A DNA stretch of 64,000 bases from an uncultured Pseudohongiella sp. GTDB lineage: Bacteria > Pseudomonadota > Gammaproteobacteria > Pseudomonadales > Pseudohongiellaceae. The notes beneath the pieces are model-generated. The model ran no database searches and was not told the origin of the DNA. It saw nothing but the letters and a program-made list of their open reading frames with translations. A program made the position numbers and the translations under genes. Each line of letters begins with the position of its first letter. Position 1 is the first letter of the stretch. Positions 49,501 to 59,169 of this stretch are shown in pieces. The DNA lies in NCBI GenBank assembly GCA_951812715.1, contig OX638323.1, forward strand, positions 3,018,577 through 3,082,576. The letters are read 5' to 3'.

Positions 49501-52500
49501 GCGAACAACGCTTGGGAACCGAACGGCAGCGTAACCTTCGTGCCAGGTCATTTTGATGTCGGGTCATACAGCTATCAATTTTATTGCAGCGGCCCGGGTG
49601 GGGATTCGGAGAGCGTAACGCTGTTGCTGGAGGTGCTGTCCTGGATCGATACCGACGGCGATGGCATTCATGACGCTATCGACCTTGACGACGATGGCGA
49701 CGGCATGCCCGATACCTGGGAAATCGCCAATGGTTTGAACTCCTTGATCGCCAACGCCGGCGGCGACCCCGACGGCGATGGCGACGACAACCTGACCGAA
49801 TACAACAACGGCACCGATCCGCAGACGCATGAAGTGGCGCGACTGCTGAGCGCGTCCTTGTCGGCGAGCGAGATGTACGACAATGGGGAGCTGATATTCT
49901 CCTGGAGTTCCGGCTACGCCAGCGGCTGTTACGCCAACGATACTGGTTCCGGCGCCAGTTTCAGCGGCGTGGCCATTGCCAATAATTTGGCGAGCGTCAA
50001 TGGCGCCGCCGGCGGCAGCGCATGGGTTTCGAACGGCGCTGCCATCTTCCCGTCCGGCAGTTTCGCGGCCGGGACATACAGCTATCAGTTTTATTGCAGC
50101 GGCCCCGGCGGGGATTCCGCGGGCGCAACGCTTTCGCTAACGGTAACTGCCTGGGTCGACACCGATGGCGATGGCATTCACAACGATAACGATTCCGACG
50201 ACGATAACGACGGCATGCCCGATACCTGGGAAGTCGACAACGGTCTGGATCCCTTGGTCGTCAACGCCGACGGCGATCCCGACGGGGACGGCGACGACAA
50301 CCTGACCGAATACAACAACGGCACCGATCCGCAAACGCATGAAGTCGCGCAACTGTCAAGCGCGATCTTGTCGGCGGACACGATGTACGAAAATGGCAGT
50401 CTGACTTTTACCTGGAGCTCCCGTTACGCCAGCGGCTGTTACGCCAACGATACCGGTTCCGGCGCCAGTTTCAGCGGCGTGGCCATCGCCAATGATTTGG
50501 CGAGCGTCAATGGCGCCGCCGGCACGAGCAGCGCATGGGGCCCGAACGGCGCTGCCATCTTCCCGCCCGACAGTTTCGCCGCCGGGGCATACAGCTATCG
50601 ATTTTATTGCAGCGGCCCCGGCGGGGATTCCGCGGGCACAACGCTTTCGCTGACGGTAACTGCCTGGGTCGACACCGACGACGATGGCATTCATGACGAT
50701 GACGATCCCGACGACGATAACGACGGCATGCCCGATACCTGGGAAATCGACAACGGTCTGGACCCCTTGATCGCCAACGCCGATGACGATCCCGACGGCG
50801 ACGGCGACGACAATCTGACCGAATTCAGTAACAACACCGATCCGCTAACGTATGAGATCGCGCAAGTATTGAGCGCGAGCTTGTCGGCGAGCGCGATGTA
50901 CGACAATGAAAGCCTGACTTTCTCCTGGAGTTCCCGTTACGCCAGCGACTGTTACGCCAACGAAAGCAATGCCGGCGCCACGGGCGATCCATGGGATCCG
51001 AACGGCAGCAAGCTCTTTCCGCCCGACTTTTTCGAGGCCGGGGAATTCAGCTATGAATTTTATTGCAGCGGTCCCGGCGGGGATTCGGAGAGCGTAACGC
51101 TGTTGCTGACGGTGCTGGCCTGGATCGATACCGATGGCGATGGCATTCATGACGATGACGATCCCGACGACGATAACGACGGCATGCCCGATACCTGGGA
51201 AGTCGACAACGGTCTGGATCCCTTGGTCGCCAACGCCGATGACGATCCCGACGGGGACGGCGACGACAATCTGACCGAATACGACAACGGCACCGATCCA
51301 CTAACGTATGAAGTGGCGCAACTGCTGAGCGCGACCTTGTCCGCGAGCACGATGTACGACTATGAAAGCCTGACTTTTACCTGGAGTTCCCGCTACGCCA
51401 CCGGCTGTTACGCGAACGACAGCGTCACCACCTTAAGCTATTCCGCGGTTGCCATATCGTCAAACAAGACGGCGACAAAGAACGGCGGCTGGGCTCCGAA
51501 CGGCAGCGAGATCTTCCCACCCGGCAGTTTCGATGCCGGGGAATACAGTTATCAATTTTATTGCAGCGGTCCGGGCGGGGAGTCCGAGCGCGAAACGCTT
51601 TCCCTGACGGTACTGACGCGAAGGGATACCGATGGAGACGGTATTCCTGACGATGACGACCTCGACGACGATGGCGACGGCATGCCCGATACCTGGGAAA
51701 TCGCCAACGATCTGAATCCCTTGACCGCCAACGCCGACGGCGATCCCGACGGCGATGGCGACGACAATCTGACCGAGTACAAAAACGGCACCGATCCGCA
51801 AACGCATGAAGCCGCGCGGCTGTTGAGCGCATCCTTGTCCCCGAGTACGATTTACGACAATAAAAGCGAAAGCCTGACCTTCTCCTGGAGTTCCCGCTAC
51901 GCCACCGCTTGTTACGCCAACGACAACAGTACCAGCGCTGGTTACGGCATCGCGGCCATCGCCAGTACATCCGCGAGCGTCACTGGCGTCGCCGGCAAGA
52001 GCAACGCATTGGCCCCGAACGGCAGCGAGATCTTCCCGCCCGGCAGTTTCGAGATCGGGGACTACAGCTATCAATTTTATTGCAGCGGTCCCGGCGGGGA
52101 TTCCGCGAGCGCGACGATTTCGCTGACGGTGGTGGCCTGGACCGACAACGATGGCGATGGCATTCATGACGATATTGACCCCGACGACGATAACGACGGC
52201 ATGCCCGATATCTGGGAAATCGCCAATGGTCTGAATTCCCTGATCGCCAACGCCGATGGCGATCCCGACATAGACGGGGACGACAATCTGACCGAATACA
52301 AAAATGGCACCGATCCACAATCGTATGAAGTCGCGCAACTATTGAGCGCAACCTTGTCGGCGAGCACGATTTACAAAAACGAAAGCTTGATCTTCTCCTG
52401 GAGTTCCCGCTACGCCACCGCCTGTTACGCCAACGAAACCAATTCCAGCCCCGCGAACAACGCATTGCCCCCGAACGACAAGGAAACCTTCCCGCCCGAC

Positions 52501-55500
52501 TTTTTCGAGGTTGGGGCATACAGCTATCAATTTTATTGCAGCGGCCCCGGCGGGGATTCCGCGAGCGTAACGCTTTCCCTGACGGTGCTGGCCTGGGTCG
52601 ACAACGATGGCGATGGCATTCATGACGATTTCGACCCCGACGACGATAACGACGGCATGCCCGATACCTGGGAAATCGCCAACGGTCTGGACCCCTTGAC
52701 CGCCAACGCTGACGGCGATCCCGACGGTGATGGCGACAGCAACCTGACCGAATACAACAACGGCACCGACCCGCTAGCGTATGAAGCCGCGCAAGTGTTG
52801 AGCGCGGACTTGTCGGCGAGCAAGATTTACAAACATCAAAGCTTGACTTTCTCCTGGAGTTCCCGCTACGCCACCGCCTGTTACGCCAACGACAACAATG
52901 CCGACGCCACCGGCACGAACGACGCATTGCCCCCGCACGACAGCGTAACCTACGGGCCCAACTTTTTCGATGCTGGGGCATACAGCTATCAATTTTATTG
53001 CAGCGGCCCCGGCGGGGATTCCGCGAGCGTAACGCTTTCCCTGACGGTAATAACCTGGATCGACACCGACGGCGATGGCATTCCCGACGATGTCGACCTC
53101 GACGACGATGACGACGGCATGCCCGATATCTGGGAAATCGCCAACGGTCTGGACTCCTTGACCGCCAACGCCGATGGCGACCCCGACGACGACGGCGATG
53201 ATAATCTGACCGAATTCAGTAACAACACCGATCCGCTAACGCATGAGATCGCGCAAGTGTTGAGCGCGGACTTGTCGGCGAGCAAGATTTACAAACATCA
53301 AAGCTTGACTTTCTCCTGGAGTTCCCGCTACGCCAGCGCCTGTTACGCCAACGACAACAATGCCGACGCCACTGGCACGAACGACGCATTGCCCCCGAAC
53401 GACAGCGTAACCTACGGGCCCAACTTTTTCGATGCTGGGGAATACAGCTATCAATTTTATTGCAGCGGCCCCGGCGGGGATTCGGAGAGCGTAACGCTGC
53501 TGCTGACGGTGATGGGCTGGGTCGACACCGACGGCGACGGTATGCCCGATAACTGGGAAACGGAGCATGGACTGGATCCCCTGGATGGCGCGGACGCGAA
53601 CCAGGATCTCGACGGCGACGGCGACAGTAATCTCGAGGAGTATCAAAACGGGACCAACCCAGGGATTTACGAAACCGCGCGGTTGCTGGATTACGCTCTG
53701 ACTGACGATGAGATCTATTCCAACGAGTCCGCTGAATTCAATTGGAACTCCCGCTACGCGGACGCCTGTTACTTCGAAGATGACAATGTGAATCTCGGCA
53801 CGGCCGGCCCGCTCGCCAGCGACGCAGGGCAGTTCAGTAGCGGCGTTTGGGAAATCGCCATGTACTGTACCGGCCAGGGCGGCGATTCGCCGATCGACAC
53901 TGTTACCTTGACTGTCGCGGAATGGCTGGATACGGACGGCGACGGGGTGCACAATGATATTGACGACGATGACGATAACGACGGCATGCCCGACGATTGG
54001 GAGCAGGAGCATGGCCTCGATAGCGAAGATGCTGACGATGCCGAGTTGGATGCCGATGGTGACGGATTTTCCAATCTCGCGGAATATCGGGCGCGCACCG
54101 ATCCGAAGGATGACTTGGATCATCCCGTGGTGGACACGAATTCGGGATTTACCGCAAATTACCAACTCTTCACCGTGATGACCTCCGAGCCCAATCCGGA
54201 TGGCGACGAAACCGTGCCCCTGGAGCATCTGCTGGTGAAGAAATCCACTGGCGGAACCAGAGCCGGCGCCGCGGATTTCGCCATGCGGGAAACGATCAGT
54301 GGCGAGAGCTTCAGTCTATCCTCGCTGGACGCGGCCTGGTTACCGCTGGCGACGGAGCCGGTGTCGTTCGCGAAGGATACGGTTATCGGCGACTACAATC
54401 ATGACGGCGACGACGACCTTGCGATAGTCGGACTGGGGGAAACGTTATTTCCCGGCGTGGACCGGATTGTCTTCGCGAGCCCGGGTAGCTCGGACTACGT
54501 GCCGAGCCATGCGGCGGCGCTGGACGCCGACGCGCGAGATTTCTTCGGAAACCTTGCGGAGTGGATCACCCAGCCGGGGAATTTCGACGACGATTTCGAC
54601 GTGGAGATCAGCGCGGGGGCGCAAGCCCAGGGCTGGGCAAGCGGCAAGGCGGGCGGCAGGCCGCTTCTTTCGGGCAACGTAAGCAGCCACCAGTTGATCG
54701 TACCCGAGTCGGGCGTCACATATAACGATCAGAACGCGCCGCCGCCGACGTCGGCGTATCCGTCCCAATGTCTCTTGCAGTCGAACTATTGCCAGTTCGT
54801 GTTCGTGCCGGCGAACGCGGATTCGGTCCGGATGGAGTTGAGCGCGGGAAATTTCCCCGGCACTGTGCAGTTTTCGAGCGGGAATTTGGGTGTAGCGACC
54901 AGGGCGACGGATGTCGTCATCGTCGTTTTCAATATTCCGGTCAACTTGAGCGCGGGCGGATGGGGCTTGGTTTTGCTTGCGTTCGACTGGATCTGGAGTG
55001 ACGATAGCAATTTGATTTCGCCCGGCAAGCGGGACGCCGCGCTGCTGTGGGAGACGATCCTGCAGCCGCTGGGCGCCACCGGGAAATTAGAGGCGGGTTC
55101 GCCGGCCGCAGTCGTGGCGGACGGGCTGCTGAGCGAATATCTCGGTGGTGTGGAAGTGCTTGAGGGAGCGCTGCGTAACGCTGTCCTGCGGGAGTTGCCG
55201 GCGGCGGTCCTGCAAACCGAAGACGCCAGACGGGCCGGTGTGCTCGGCGAGGTTCTTGAGTTGCTCGAACACGTCAGGGGAAGGATGGCGTTACCGGTCC
55301 TGGCGCCGCCGCCGCGGCCGGTGCCGCCCGGCACGGTGGTGTGCGATGGAAGCCATTGCATCCCGATCGGCTGCGACGCCGACGGCAATTGCCTCAACGA
55401 AGCCTGCGAGGCGTCCGACGGTGCATCGGGGAATACAGCGGGCAGTAGCCAAACAGCCAAGACCTGCCTGACCGAAATCGACATCGTCGAAATCTGCCAC

Positions 55501-56697
55501 AGCGGCAACGCCATGCCGGAAATGCAGAATGATCCGCGATATGAGAAGTTTTGCAACGCAGACGGGCCCAAAATTGTGTTCCCGAACCCGATTCCAAGCT
55601 GCTCGATCGAATTTTCCGTTTCACCGGTCGCTGACTACTACGTGATCTCCAACGATGCCGCCAACGCGGATCACCCTGTAATGCCAACGTTAACTGCGAC
55701 CGCAACCGCTGCCGCACCAGGCGCAGCCGACCCTGCCCCCGAAATTAGCTGGCGGGCCCGGGTCACACACACCTCGCCGACCGGTTGCGGCAATTCGAAC
55801 GACAGCTTGGGCGAGGACAAAGCCGAGTGGTCGGCGGATGTGTCCGCCAGGACTTTTTCGCCGGACTTCGAAGGCATATTTGGCGGCGATCTCAAGATTG
55901 AGGCGAGTTGCCGGGATCCGAACCGGCAGAGTCCGTCGTACGCAAGCGCGAGCGCGGAGTTCAGTAATAAGGTAGTGGGCACGAATCCGGCATCAGCAAG
56001 CATCGCTGCGGAGATCGATGCCGCCGCGGCGCACCAGATGGCTGAGGCGCGGCGGGAGACTGCGGAGCGCCGGAGCACTTACGGGGATCACATAGAGGAT
56101 AGCAGATATGAGCGCAATGTCGTCAATGGCGAGCTCGGCGTCGGGGAGGAAGCCGAACCGGTTTCGGATATTCTGAAGAAAATCGCCTGCCACGAGTCCT
56201 ACGGCGGCAATCAGTTCCATCCCATATCGGAACCGAACGACAATTCCGGACAACCGATTTACAGAGTGGCGATCGATGGTCTCCGTGGTGACGTCGGCAT
56301 CATGCAAATTTGTTTCGACAGAGAACCCAAGCACGTGTGGAACTGGGTGGAGAACGTGAACCAAGCCGCCTATGCATTGCGCGACACGGTGAATAACCTA
56401 GCTTACAATCGTCTGCTACCCCAAGTCCAAATGGCGTTGGGTTACGAAGAAATAACAAATGATTTGGAACTGAATCAAGTCCGGGACAAAATTCGGATGC
56501 TCATGAAGAAAGAGGCGATACACCGCTATAATGCGGGGGATGGGCCCGATGGAGATAGAGTTAGAGTTACCCCTACCATGTACTGGCAATGGAACGAAGA
56601 TGAAGGATGGCGCGAGGTGGCCCTGAAAGACGGAGTAGAGAGTAGATATGTCCAGAATGTGAGCGAGAAGACGCCGACGTCATGCCCCCTTCTTTAG
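46561..56697 (+). CDS. giant exported Ig-like/calcium-repeat protein with C-terminal lytic-transglycosylase-like domain
   Basis: The product has 3378 residues from TTG 46561 (GAGG 10 nt upstream), the only start that gives a signal peptide (WPAFLLLAASSSTFFAAGSLAQA). It contains 16 Ig-like modules, most with a Cys pair (CYAND and FYCSGPGG). Fifteen of them are each followed by a DTDGDGxHDD-DGDGMPDTWE-type calcium module resembling thrombospondin type 3 repeats (residues about 190-2520). Then come VCBS-like DYNHDGDDDLAIVG and a linker. The C-terminus (about 3200-3378) looks like an SLT/goose-lysozyme domain: Glu3212 in IACHESYGG, GIMQI (about 3246-3250), RYNAG and YVQNV. It probably cleaves peptidoglycan outside the cytoplasm; secretion across the outer membrane is unexplained. 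The stop overlaps the alpha1 gene start by 16 nt. Confidence 0.85.
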   Translation: MRISWPAFLLLAASSSTFFAAGSLAQAPIVWGSASPSNFKADVDTTTLSWGSSGADSCEFQGESIAISGSLTGGPYAAGSHAITFSCSNESGSTPYTINFQAWSPPTLNSFSLSSVTIYENQSVTVSWSSTDANACILSTGGGSQPPNGSLTFPANSFAPGVISGSMHCTGYGGTSNTRSVSLTVLTWIDTDNDGVHDDEDTDDDGDGMPDVWEIANDLDPLVANADGDPDDDGDSNLTEYNNGTDPQTHEVAQLLSATLSANTIYENESLTFSWSSRYATACYANDTSSSASIGSAGIGNTSASAGVVGKADNAWDPNGSVTYEPNFFDVGSFSYEFYCSGPGGASAKATILLTVLTWIDTDNDGIHDDEDTDDDGDGMPDVWEIANDLDPLVANADGDPDGDGDDNLTEYNNGTDPQTYEVAQLLSAILSANTIYENESLTFSWSSRYATACYANDTSSSASIGSAGIGNTSASAGVVGKADNAWDPNGSVTYEPNFFDVGSFSYEFYCSGPGGASAKATILLTVLAWVDTDKDGIHNDFDLDDDGDGMPDTWEIANGLDPLVANADGDPDDDGDSNLTEYNNGTDPQTHEVAQLLSAILSANTIYENESLTFSWSSRYATACYAKETSSSASIGSAGIGNTSASAGVVGKADNAWDPSGSVTSEPNSYEVGSYSYEFYCSGPGGASASATLLLTVLAWVDTDGDGIHDDFDLDDDGDGMPDTWEIANGLDSLVANADGDPDGDGDDNLTEYNNGTDPQTYEVAQLLSAILSANTIYENESLTFSWSSRYATACYANDTSSSASIGSAGIGNTSASAGVVGKADNAWNPNGSVTYEANFFDVGSFSYEFYCSGPGGASAKATILLTVLAWVDTDGDGIHDDFDLDDDGDGMPDTWEIANGLDSLVANADGDPDGDGDDNLTEYNNGTDPQTHEVSQLLDASLSPSTIYDHENESLTFYWSSRYATACYANDNSAGATGANNAWEPNGSVTFVPGHFDVGSYSYQFYCSGPGGDSESVTLLLEVLSWIDTDGDGIHDAIDLDDDGDGMPDTWEIANGLNSLIANAGGDPDGDGDDNLTEYNNGTDPQTHEVARLLSASLSASEMYDNGELIFSWSSGYASGCYANDTGSGASFSGVAIANNLASVNGAAGGSAWVSNGAAIFPSGSFAAGTYSYQFYCSGPGGDSAGATLSLTVTAWVDTDGDGIHNDNDSDDDNDGMPDTWEVDNGLDPLVVNADGDPDGDGDDNLTEYNNGTDPQTHEVAQLSSAILSADTMYENGSLTFTWSSRYASGCYANDTGSGASFSGVAIANDLASVNGAAGTSSAWGPNGAAIFPPDSFAAGAYSYRFYCSGPGGDSAGTTLSLTVTAWVDTDDDGIHDDDDPDDDNDGMPDTWEIDNGLDPLIANADDDPDGDGDDNLTEFSNNTDPLTYEIAQVLSASLSASAMYDNESLTFSWSSRYASDCYANESNAGATGDPWDPNGSKLFPPDFFEAGEFSYEFYCSGPGGDSESVTLLLTVLAWIDTDGDGIHDDDDPDDDNDGMPDTWEVDNGLDPLVANADDDPDGDGDDNLTEYDNGTDPLTYEVAQLLSATLSASTMYDYESLTFTWSSRYATGCYANDSVTTLSYSAVAISSNKTATKNGGWAPNGSEIFPPGSFDAGEYSYQFYCSGPGGESERETLSLTVLTRRDTDGDGIPDDDDLDDDGDGMPDTWEIANDLNPLTANADGDPDGDGDDNLTEYKNGTDPQTHEAARLLSASLSPSTIYDNKSESLTFSWSSRYATACYANDNSTSAGYGIAAIASTSASVTGVAGKSNALAPNGSEIFPPGSFEIGDYSYQFYCSGPGGDSASATISLTVVAWTDNDGDGIHDDIDPDDDNDGMPDIWEIANGLNSLIANADGDPDIDGDDNLTEYKNGTDPQSYEVAQLLSATLSASTIYKNESLIFSWSSRYATACYANETNSSPANNALPPNDKETFPPDFFEVGAYSYQFYCSGPGGDSASVTLSLTVLAWVDNDGDGIHDDFDPDDDNDGMPDTWEIANGLDPLTANADGDPDGDGDSNLTEYNNGTDPLAYEAAQVLSADLSASKIYKHQSLTFSWSSRYATACYANDNNADATGTNDALPPHDSVTYGPNFFDAGAYSYQFYCSGPGGDSASVTLSLTVITWIDTDGDGIPDDVDLDDDDDGMPDIWEIANGLDSLTANADGDPDDDGDDNLTEFSNNTDPLTHEIAQVLSADLSASKIYKHQSLTFSWSSRYASACYANDNNADATGTNDALPPNDSVTYGPNFFDAGEYSYQFYCSGPGGDSESVTLLLTVMGWVDTDGDGMPDNWETEHGLDPLDGADANQDLDGDGDSNLEEYQNGTNPGIYETARLLDYALTDDEIYSNESAEFNWNSRYADACYFEDDNVNLGTAGPLASDAGQFSSGVWEIAMYCTGQGGDSPIDTVTLTVAEWLDTDGDGVHNDIDDDDDNDGMPDDWEQEHGLDSEDADDAELDADGDGFSNLAEYRARTDPKDDLDHPVVDTNSGFTANYQLFTVMTSEPNPDGDETVPLEHLLVKKSTGGTRAGAADFAMRETISGESFSLSSLDAAWLPLATEPVSFAKDTVIGDYNHDGDDDLAIVGLGETLFPGVDRIVFASPGSSDYVPSHAAALDADARDFFGNLAEWITQPGNFDDDFDVEISAGAQAQGWASGKAGGRPLLSGNVSSHQLIVPESGVTYNDQNAPPPTSAYPSQCLLQSNYCQFVFVPANADSVRMELSAGNFPGTVQFSSGNLGVATRATDVVIVVFNIPVNLSAGGWGLVLLAFDWIWSDDSNLISPGKRDAALLWETILQPLGATGKLEAGSPAAVVADGLLSEYLGGVEVLEGALRNAVLRELPAAVLQTEDARRAGVLGEVLELLEHVRGRMALPVLAPPPRPVPPGTVVCDGSHCIPIGCDADGNCLNEACEASDGASGNTAGSSQTAKTCLTEIDIVEICHSGNAMPEMQNDPRYEKFCNADGPKIVFPNPIPSCSIEFSVSPVADYYVISNDAANADHPVMPTLTATATAAAPGAADPAPEISWRARVTHTSPTGCGNSNDSLGEDKAEWSADVSARTFSPDFEGIFGGDLKIEASCRDPNRQSPSYASASAEFSNKVVGTNPASASIAAEIDAAAAHQMAEARRETAERRSTYGDHIEDSRYERNVVNGELGVGEEAEPVSDILKKIACHESYGGNQFHPISEPNDNSGQPIYRVAIDGLRGDVGIMQICFDREPKHVWNWVENVNQAAYALRDTVNNLAYNRLLPQVQMALGYEEITNDLELNQVRDKIRMLMKKEAIHRYNAGDGPDGDRVRVTPTMYWQWNEDEGWREVALKDGVESRYVQNVSEKTPTSCPLL
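47128..54130 (+). repeat. fifteen in-frame calcium-module/Ig-module coding repeats
   Basis: Calcium modules start at 47128, 47641, 48154, 48667, 49180, 49648, 50158, 50671, 51127, 51625, 52144, 52600, 53062, 53524 and 53929. The first five are exactly 513 bp apart and nearly identical in DNA sequence. Later units are 405-519 bp and more diverged, so amplification is most recent at the 5' side. Length changes come from the Ig-like part between CYAND and the FYCSGPGG strand. Confidence 0.9.
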
Positions 56698-57839
56698 TCG
56701 TTTTTCGTTTCGCGGCAATCGCGCCGCTGCTGACCGCGTTGCTGGTCTCGACGCAGGCAGATGCTGCCTGTAAAAACATCGTGGCGACCCGGCATGCTGA
56801 ATACATGGTGCTCGACCCTGAAACGTTGACCACCTTGCAGGTGGGCAACCTGCATTGGCTGGGGATTTATTCGGTGTTTCCTCGGGTCGGGTCGAGTCTT
56901 GAGCGGACGTTGGTGTCGGTGTCGTCGGGTCTCTTTCTACACACGAATTCCGAAGAGCCTGTATTCGACGAGCAAGCGAGAAATTCGGCGTATTACACCT
57001 CAACCTTAATGTATCTGGAAAACCTGGGCGAAGACTTGCGCTCCCAGGGCGAGATTCCGGTCATGAGGCATAGTTTTGCTCGCGTGTCCGATTACGACGT
57101 CCTGTGGGCGGACTGGATTGAAGAGAACACCGTGATCCGGGGAGACTACGACTCGGATAGGCAATACGTCTCGGGCTACGAATTGCTGGATACCGACTTC
57201 AATGTATTGAGAAGGTGGGAGCCAAGGGTGGGATTCTTCGCGGGGTTTCCCAGTTGCGCAATAGACGACAAAGTTTATTTCGCCGGCAGGAACGAGGTGC
57301 GTGTGTTTGATGACCAGGGCGGGTCGATATTCGAACTGGAAAGCCTGCAAAGGGAAAACCTGAGATTGGTTACAGTTCACACGAAGAACTGCAAAGCGTT
57401 GGCGTTCAGGGACACTCCCGACGAAAACCCCATGCGGGGAGTAGTGTTGGTTGATGTGGCCACGGGGACATTGGGTCCTGAATTCGCGGTACAAAAAGAG
57501 AGCGAATATTTGCTTTACGATAACGGCAATCGTTTGTTGCTGCAGAGAAGAGAACAGAGGTTTCGCACAACAAGCGCGGGTCAAAGAATATACAGTACTC
57601 CGGTTCCAACCAATAGCTTTAGTCTGATCGACACCACGACCGGGGAGGTGCTGCTGGAAAAGACGCTGGAGATTGGTTCTGGATTGCTGTCCAGGGAAAT
57701 GCTCTGCGACGAGGAAACACCGAAGGCGCTGGTCCAGGACGATGATGCGTTTTATCTGATAGACCCGAACACGCTGGAGATCGTCGCAAGCAAGGCGGTG
57801 CCGACGCTATGGGGTAGCATCTATAATGTTTTCGAGTAA
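56682..57839 (+). CDS. exported four-cysteine propeller-like protein, alpha family, copy 1
   Basis: The product has 385 residues; ATG 56682 overlaps the giant gene by 16 nt, indicating coupled translation. A signal peptide (APLLTALLVSTQADA) is followed at once by AACKNI. The mature protein has exactly four cysteines, in AACKNI, FPSCAIDD, HTKNCKALA and REMLCDEE. Repeated strands of the type VFDDQGGSIFELESL and LIDTTTGEVLLEKTL suggest a beta-propeller. No known family was recognised. It is homologous to the beta family next to it (same four Cys positions and a C-terminal VFE). It is periplasmic or secreted. Its 3' end overlaps beta1 by 14 nt. Confidence 0.8.
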   Translation: MPPSLVVFRFAAIAPLLTALLVSTQADAACKNIVATRHAEYMVLDPETLTTLQVGNLHWLGIYSVFPRVGSSLERTLVSVSSGLFLHTNSEEPVFDEQARNSAYYTSTLMYLENLGEDLRSQGEIPVMRHSFARVSDYDVLWADWIEENTVIRGDYDSDRQYVSGYELLDTDFNVLRRWEPRVGFFAGFPSCAIDDKVYFAGRNEVRVFDDQGGSIFELESLQRENLRLVTVHTKNCKALAFRDTPDENPMRGVVLVDVATGTLGPEFAVQKESEYLLYDNGNRLLLQRREQRFRTTSAGQRIYSTPVPTNSFSLIDTTTGEVLLEKTLEIGSGLLSREMLCDEETPKALVQDDDAFYLIDPNTLEIVASKAVPTLWGSIYNVFE

Positions 57840-59130
57840 ATCCATTGGTTGGCTGTTTCCTCGCATTGGACGGGTCATGGGCGGCGCCGGTCTGAGCCGT
57901 TCGGCCGGGGCGATCGACGGAAAGAGTTCCGCCGGACTGACAGCAGCGATTTGCGGACTGGCGGTACTTCTCGGCTCGACAATCCAGGTCGAAGCCGCGT
58001 GCAGGCAATTCGCGGTGGTCGGCGGGGACGCCTCCTACCTGCTGCTCGACGGCGAAACCTGGGCGGTTCTGCGCGTGGGAAGCTATTGGGTCACGGGCGT
58101 GCGGCAGGTTGCCGGCGTATTGCCGGGCTCGAGCGACCGGCGGTCGGCGTTCAGAACCAACGCGCTGGTCAATGTACATGATCAGGAACCCATGCTCGCC
58201 GGGCCGGCTCCCGAAGACGATGCGCCCAATACGGTAGCGCTGCTGCGGATGCTTTCGTACGCACCGCGGGAAACGCCGCGCGAATATCCGCTCAGTGGGT
58301 ACAATGAATTCGTCTGGCCGCCGTATTACTACACGCTGGAAGGGCCGGAGGGAATGGAATCCGACCAATGGGTGCACTGGCTGCGCGAGGATACCCTGTT
58401 CCGCGCCTCCGACGTGGGCGGCGCCACCGCGGTATATCACCTGACCGGACATTTCGAGCCCGAAGCGTTCGTATCCGGAGACGAGGCTGAATCGGACGGA
58501 CTGGAAGTCCTCAACGTGTGGGACATCGGCGACATGGATCTGACGATGCCATTCTGCGCCGTGGGTGAAACGCTGTATTTCACCGACGCTGCCAACGCCC
58601 TGAGCGCGCCGGCGGCGGGCGGGCCGAACAACGAACGCCGCCCTCTGGCGGCGCTGACCGAGGGCGGTTACGAACTTACTCCCCTGCACACCAAGAATTG
58701 CAAGGCGCTGGCGAGCCGCCCATCCGAGGACGATTCGGAACTGATTGAGTACGCCCTGTACGACATCGCCGCCGACTCCGTCGAATCGGAATTCGCCGCT
58801 CCCGCGTCCGCCCGAAACTTACTCTTTGCCGACGGTTCCCGCTGGCTGCGGCAACTCGCGCAAAACCCCGAGGCGCAAGACTCCGCCGACGAGGAACTTG
58901 TCCCTTCCGCCACTTTCCAACTCATCGACACCGTAACCGGCGTGGTGCTGCGCGAGACTGTACTCGACGTGCCCGGCGGCGCGCTGATCGAAGAAATGCA
59001 ATGCGACGCGGACACCCCCCGAGCTGTCATCGCCGGCCCGCGCCGCATCTGGCTGCTTGATCCCGAAACCCTGGCCGTCGTCGCGGAGAACGAAATACCC
59101 TTCGAGCGCGACTATTTCGTGTTCGAGTAA
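57826..59130 (+). CDS. exported four-cysteine propeller-like protein, beta family, copy 1
   Basis: The product has 434 residues from ATG 57826, overlapping alpha1; ATG 57877 would give a shorter leader. The signal core is LTAAICGLAVLLGSTIQVEA, then AACRQF. The four mature cysteines are in AACRQF, MPFCAVGE, HTKNCKALA and EEMQCDAD. WVHWLREDTLFRA, NVWDIGDMDLTMPFC and LIDTVTGVVLRETVL mirror alpha-family blades (WADWIEENTVIR, LLDTDFNVLRRW, LIDTTTGEVLLEKTL), so alpha and beta are diverged paralogs. The protein ends in FVFE. It has no recognised function. The alpha2 gene follows after 39 bp. Confidence 0.8.
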   Translation: MFSSKSIGWLFPRIGRVMGGAGLSRSAGAIDGKSSAGLTAAICGLAVLLGSTIQVEAACRQFAVVGGDASYLLLDGETWAVLRVGSYWVTGVRQVAGVLPGSSDRRSAFRTNALVNVHDQEPMLAGPAPEDDAPNTVALLRMLSYAPRETPREYPLSGYNEFVWPPYYYTLEGPEGMESDQWVHWLREDTLFRASDVGGATAVYHLTGHFEPEAFVSGDEAESDGLEVLNVWDIGDMDLTMPFCAVGETLYFTDAANALSAPAAGGPNNERRPLAALTEGGYELTPLHTKNCKALASRPSEDDSELIEYALYDIAADSVESEFAAPASARNLLFADGSRWLRQLAQNPEAQDSADEELVPSATFQLIDTVTGVVLRETVLDVPGGALIEEMQCDADTPRAVIAGPRRIWLLDPETLAVVAENEIPFERDYFVFE

Positions 59131-59169
59131 TACAGATGTCCAGGCAGTGAGCGAGAAGACGTCGACGTC

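Noticed and set aside
51980..52981. Long reverse-strand open frames (up to 333 codons) opposite the giant gene
   Set aside because: They repeat with the coding repeats, are low-complexity Arg/Cys-rich or Val/Gly-rich, and have no start signals; they are shadows of the Asp/Gly-rich forward frame.
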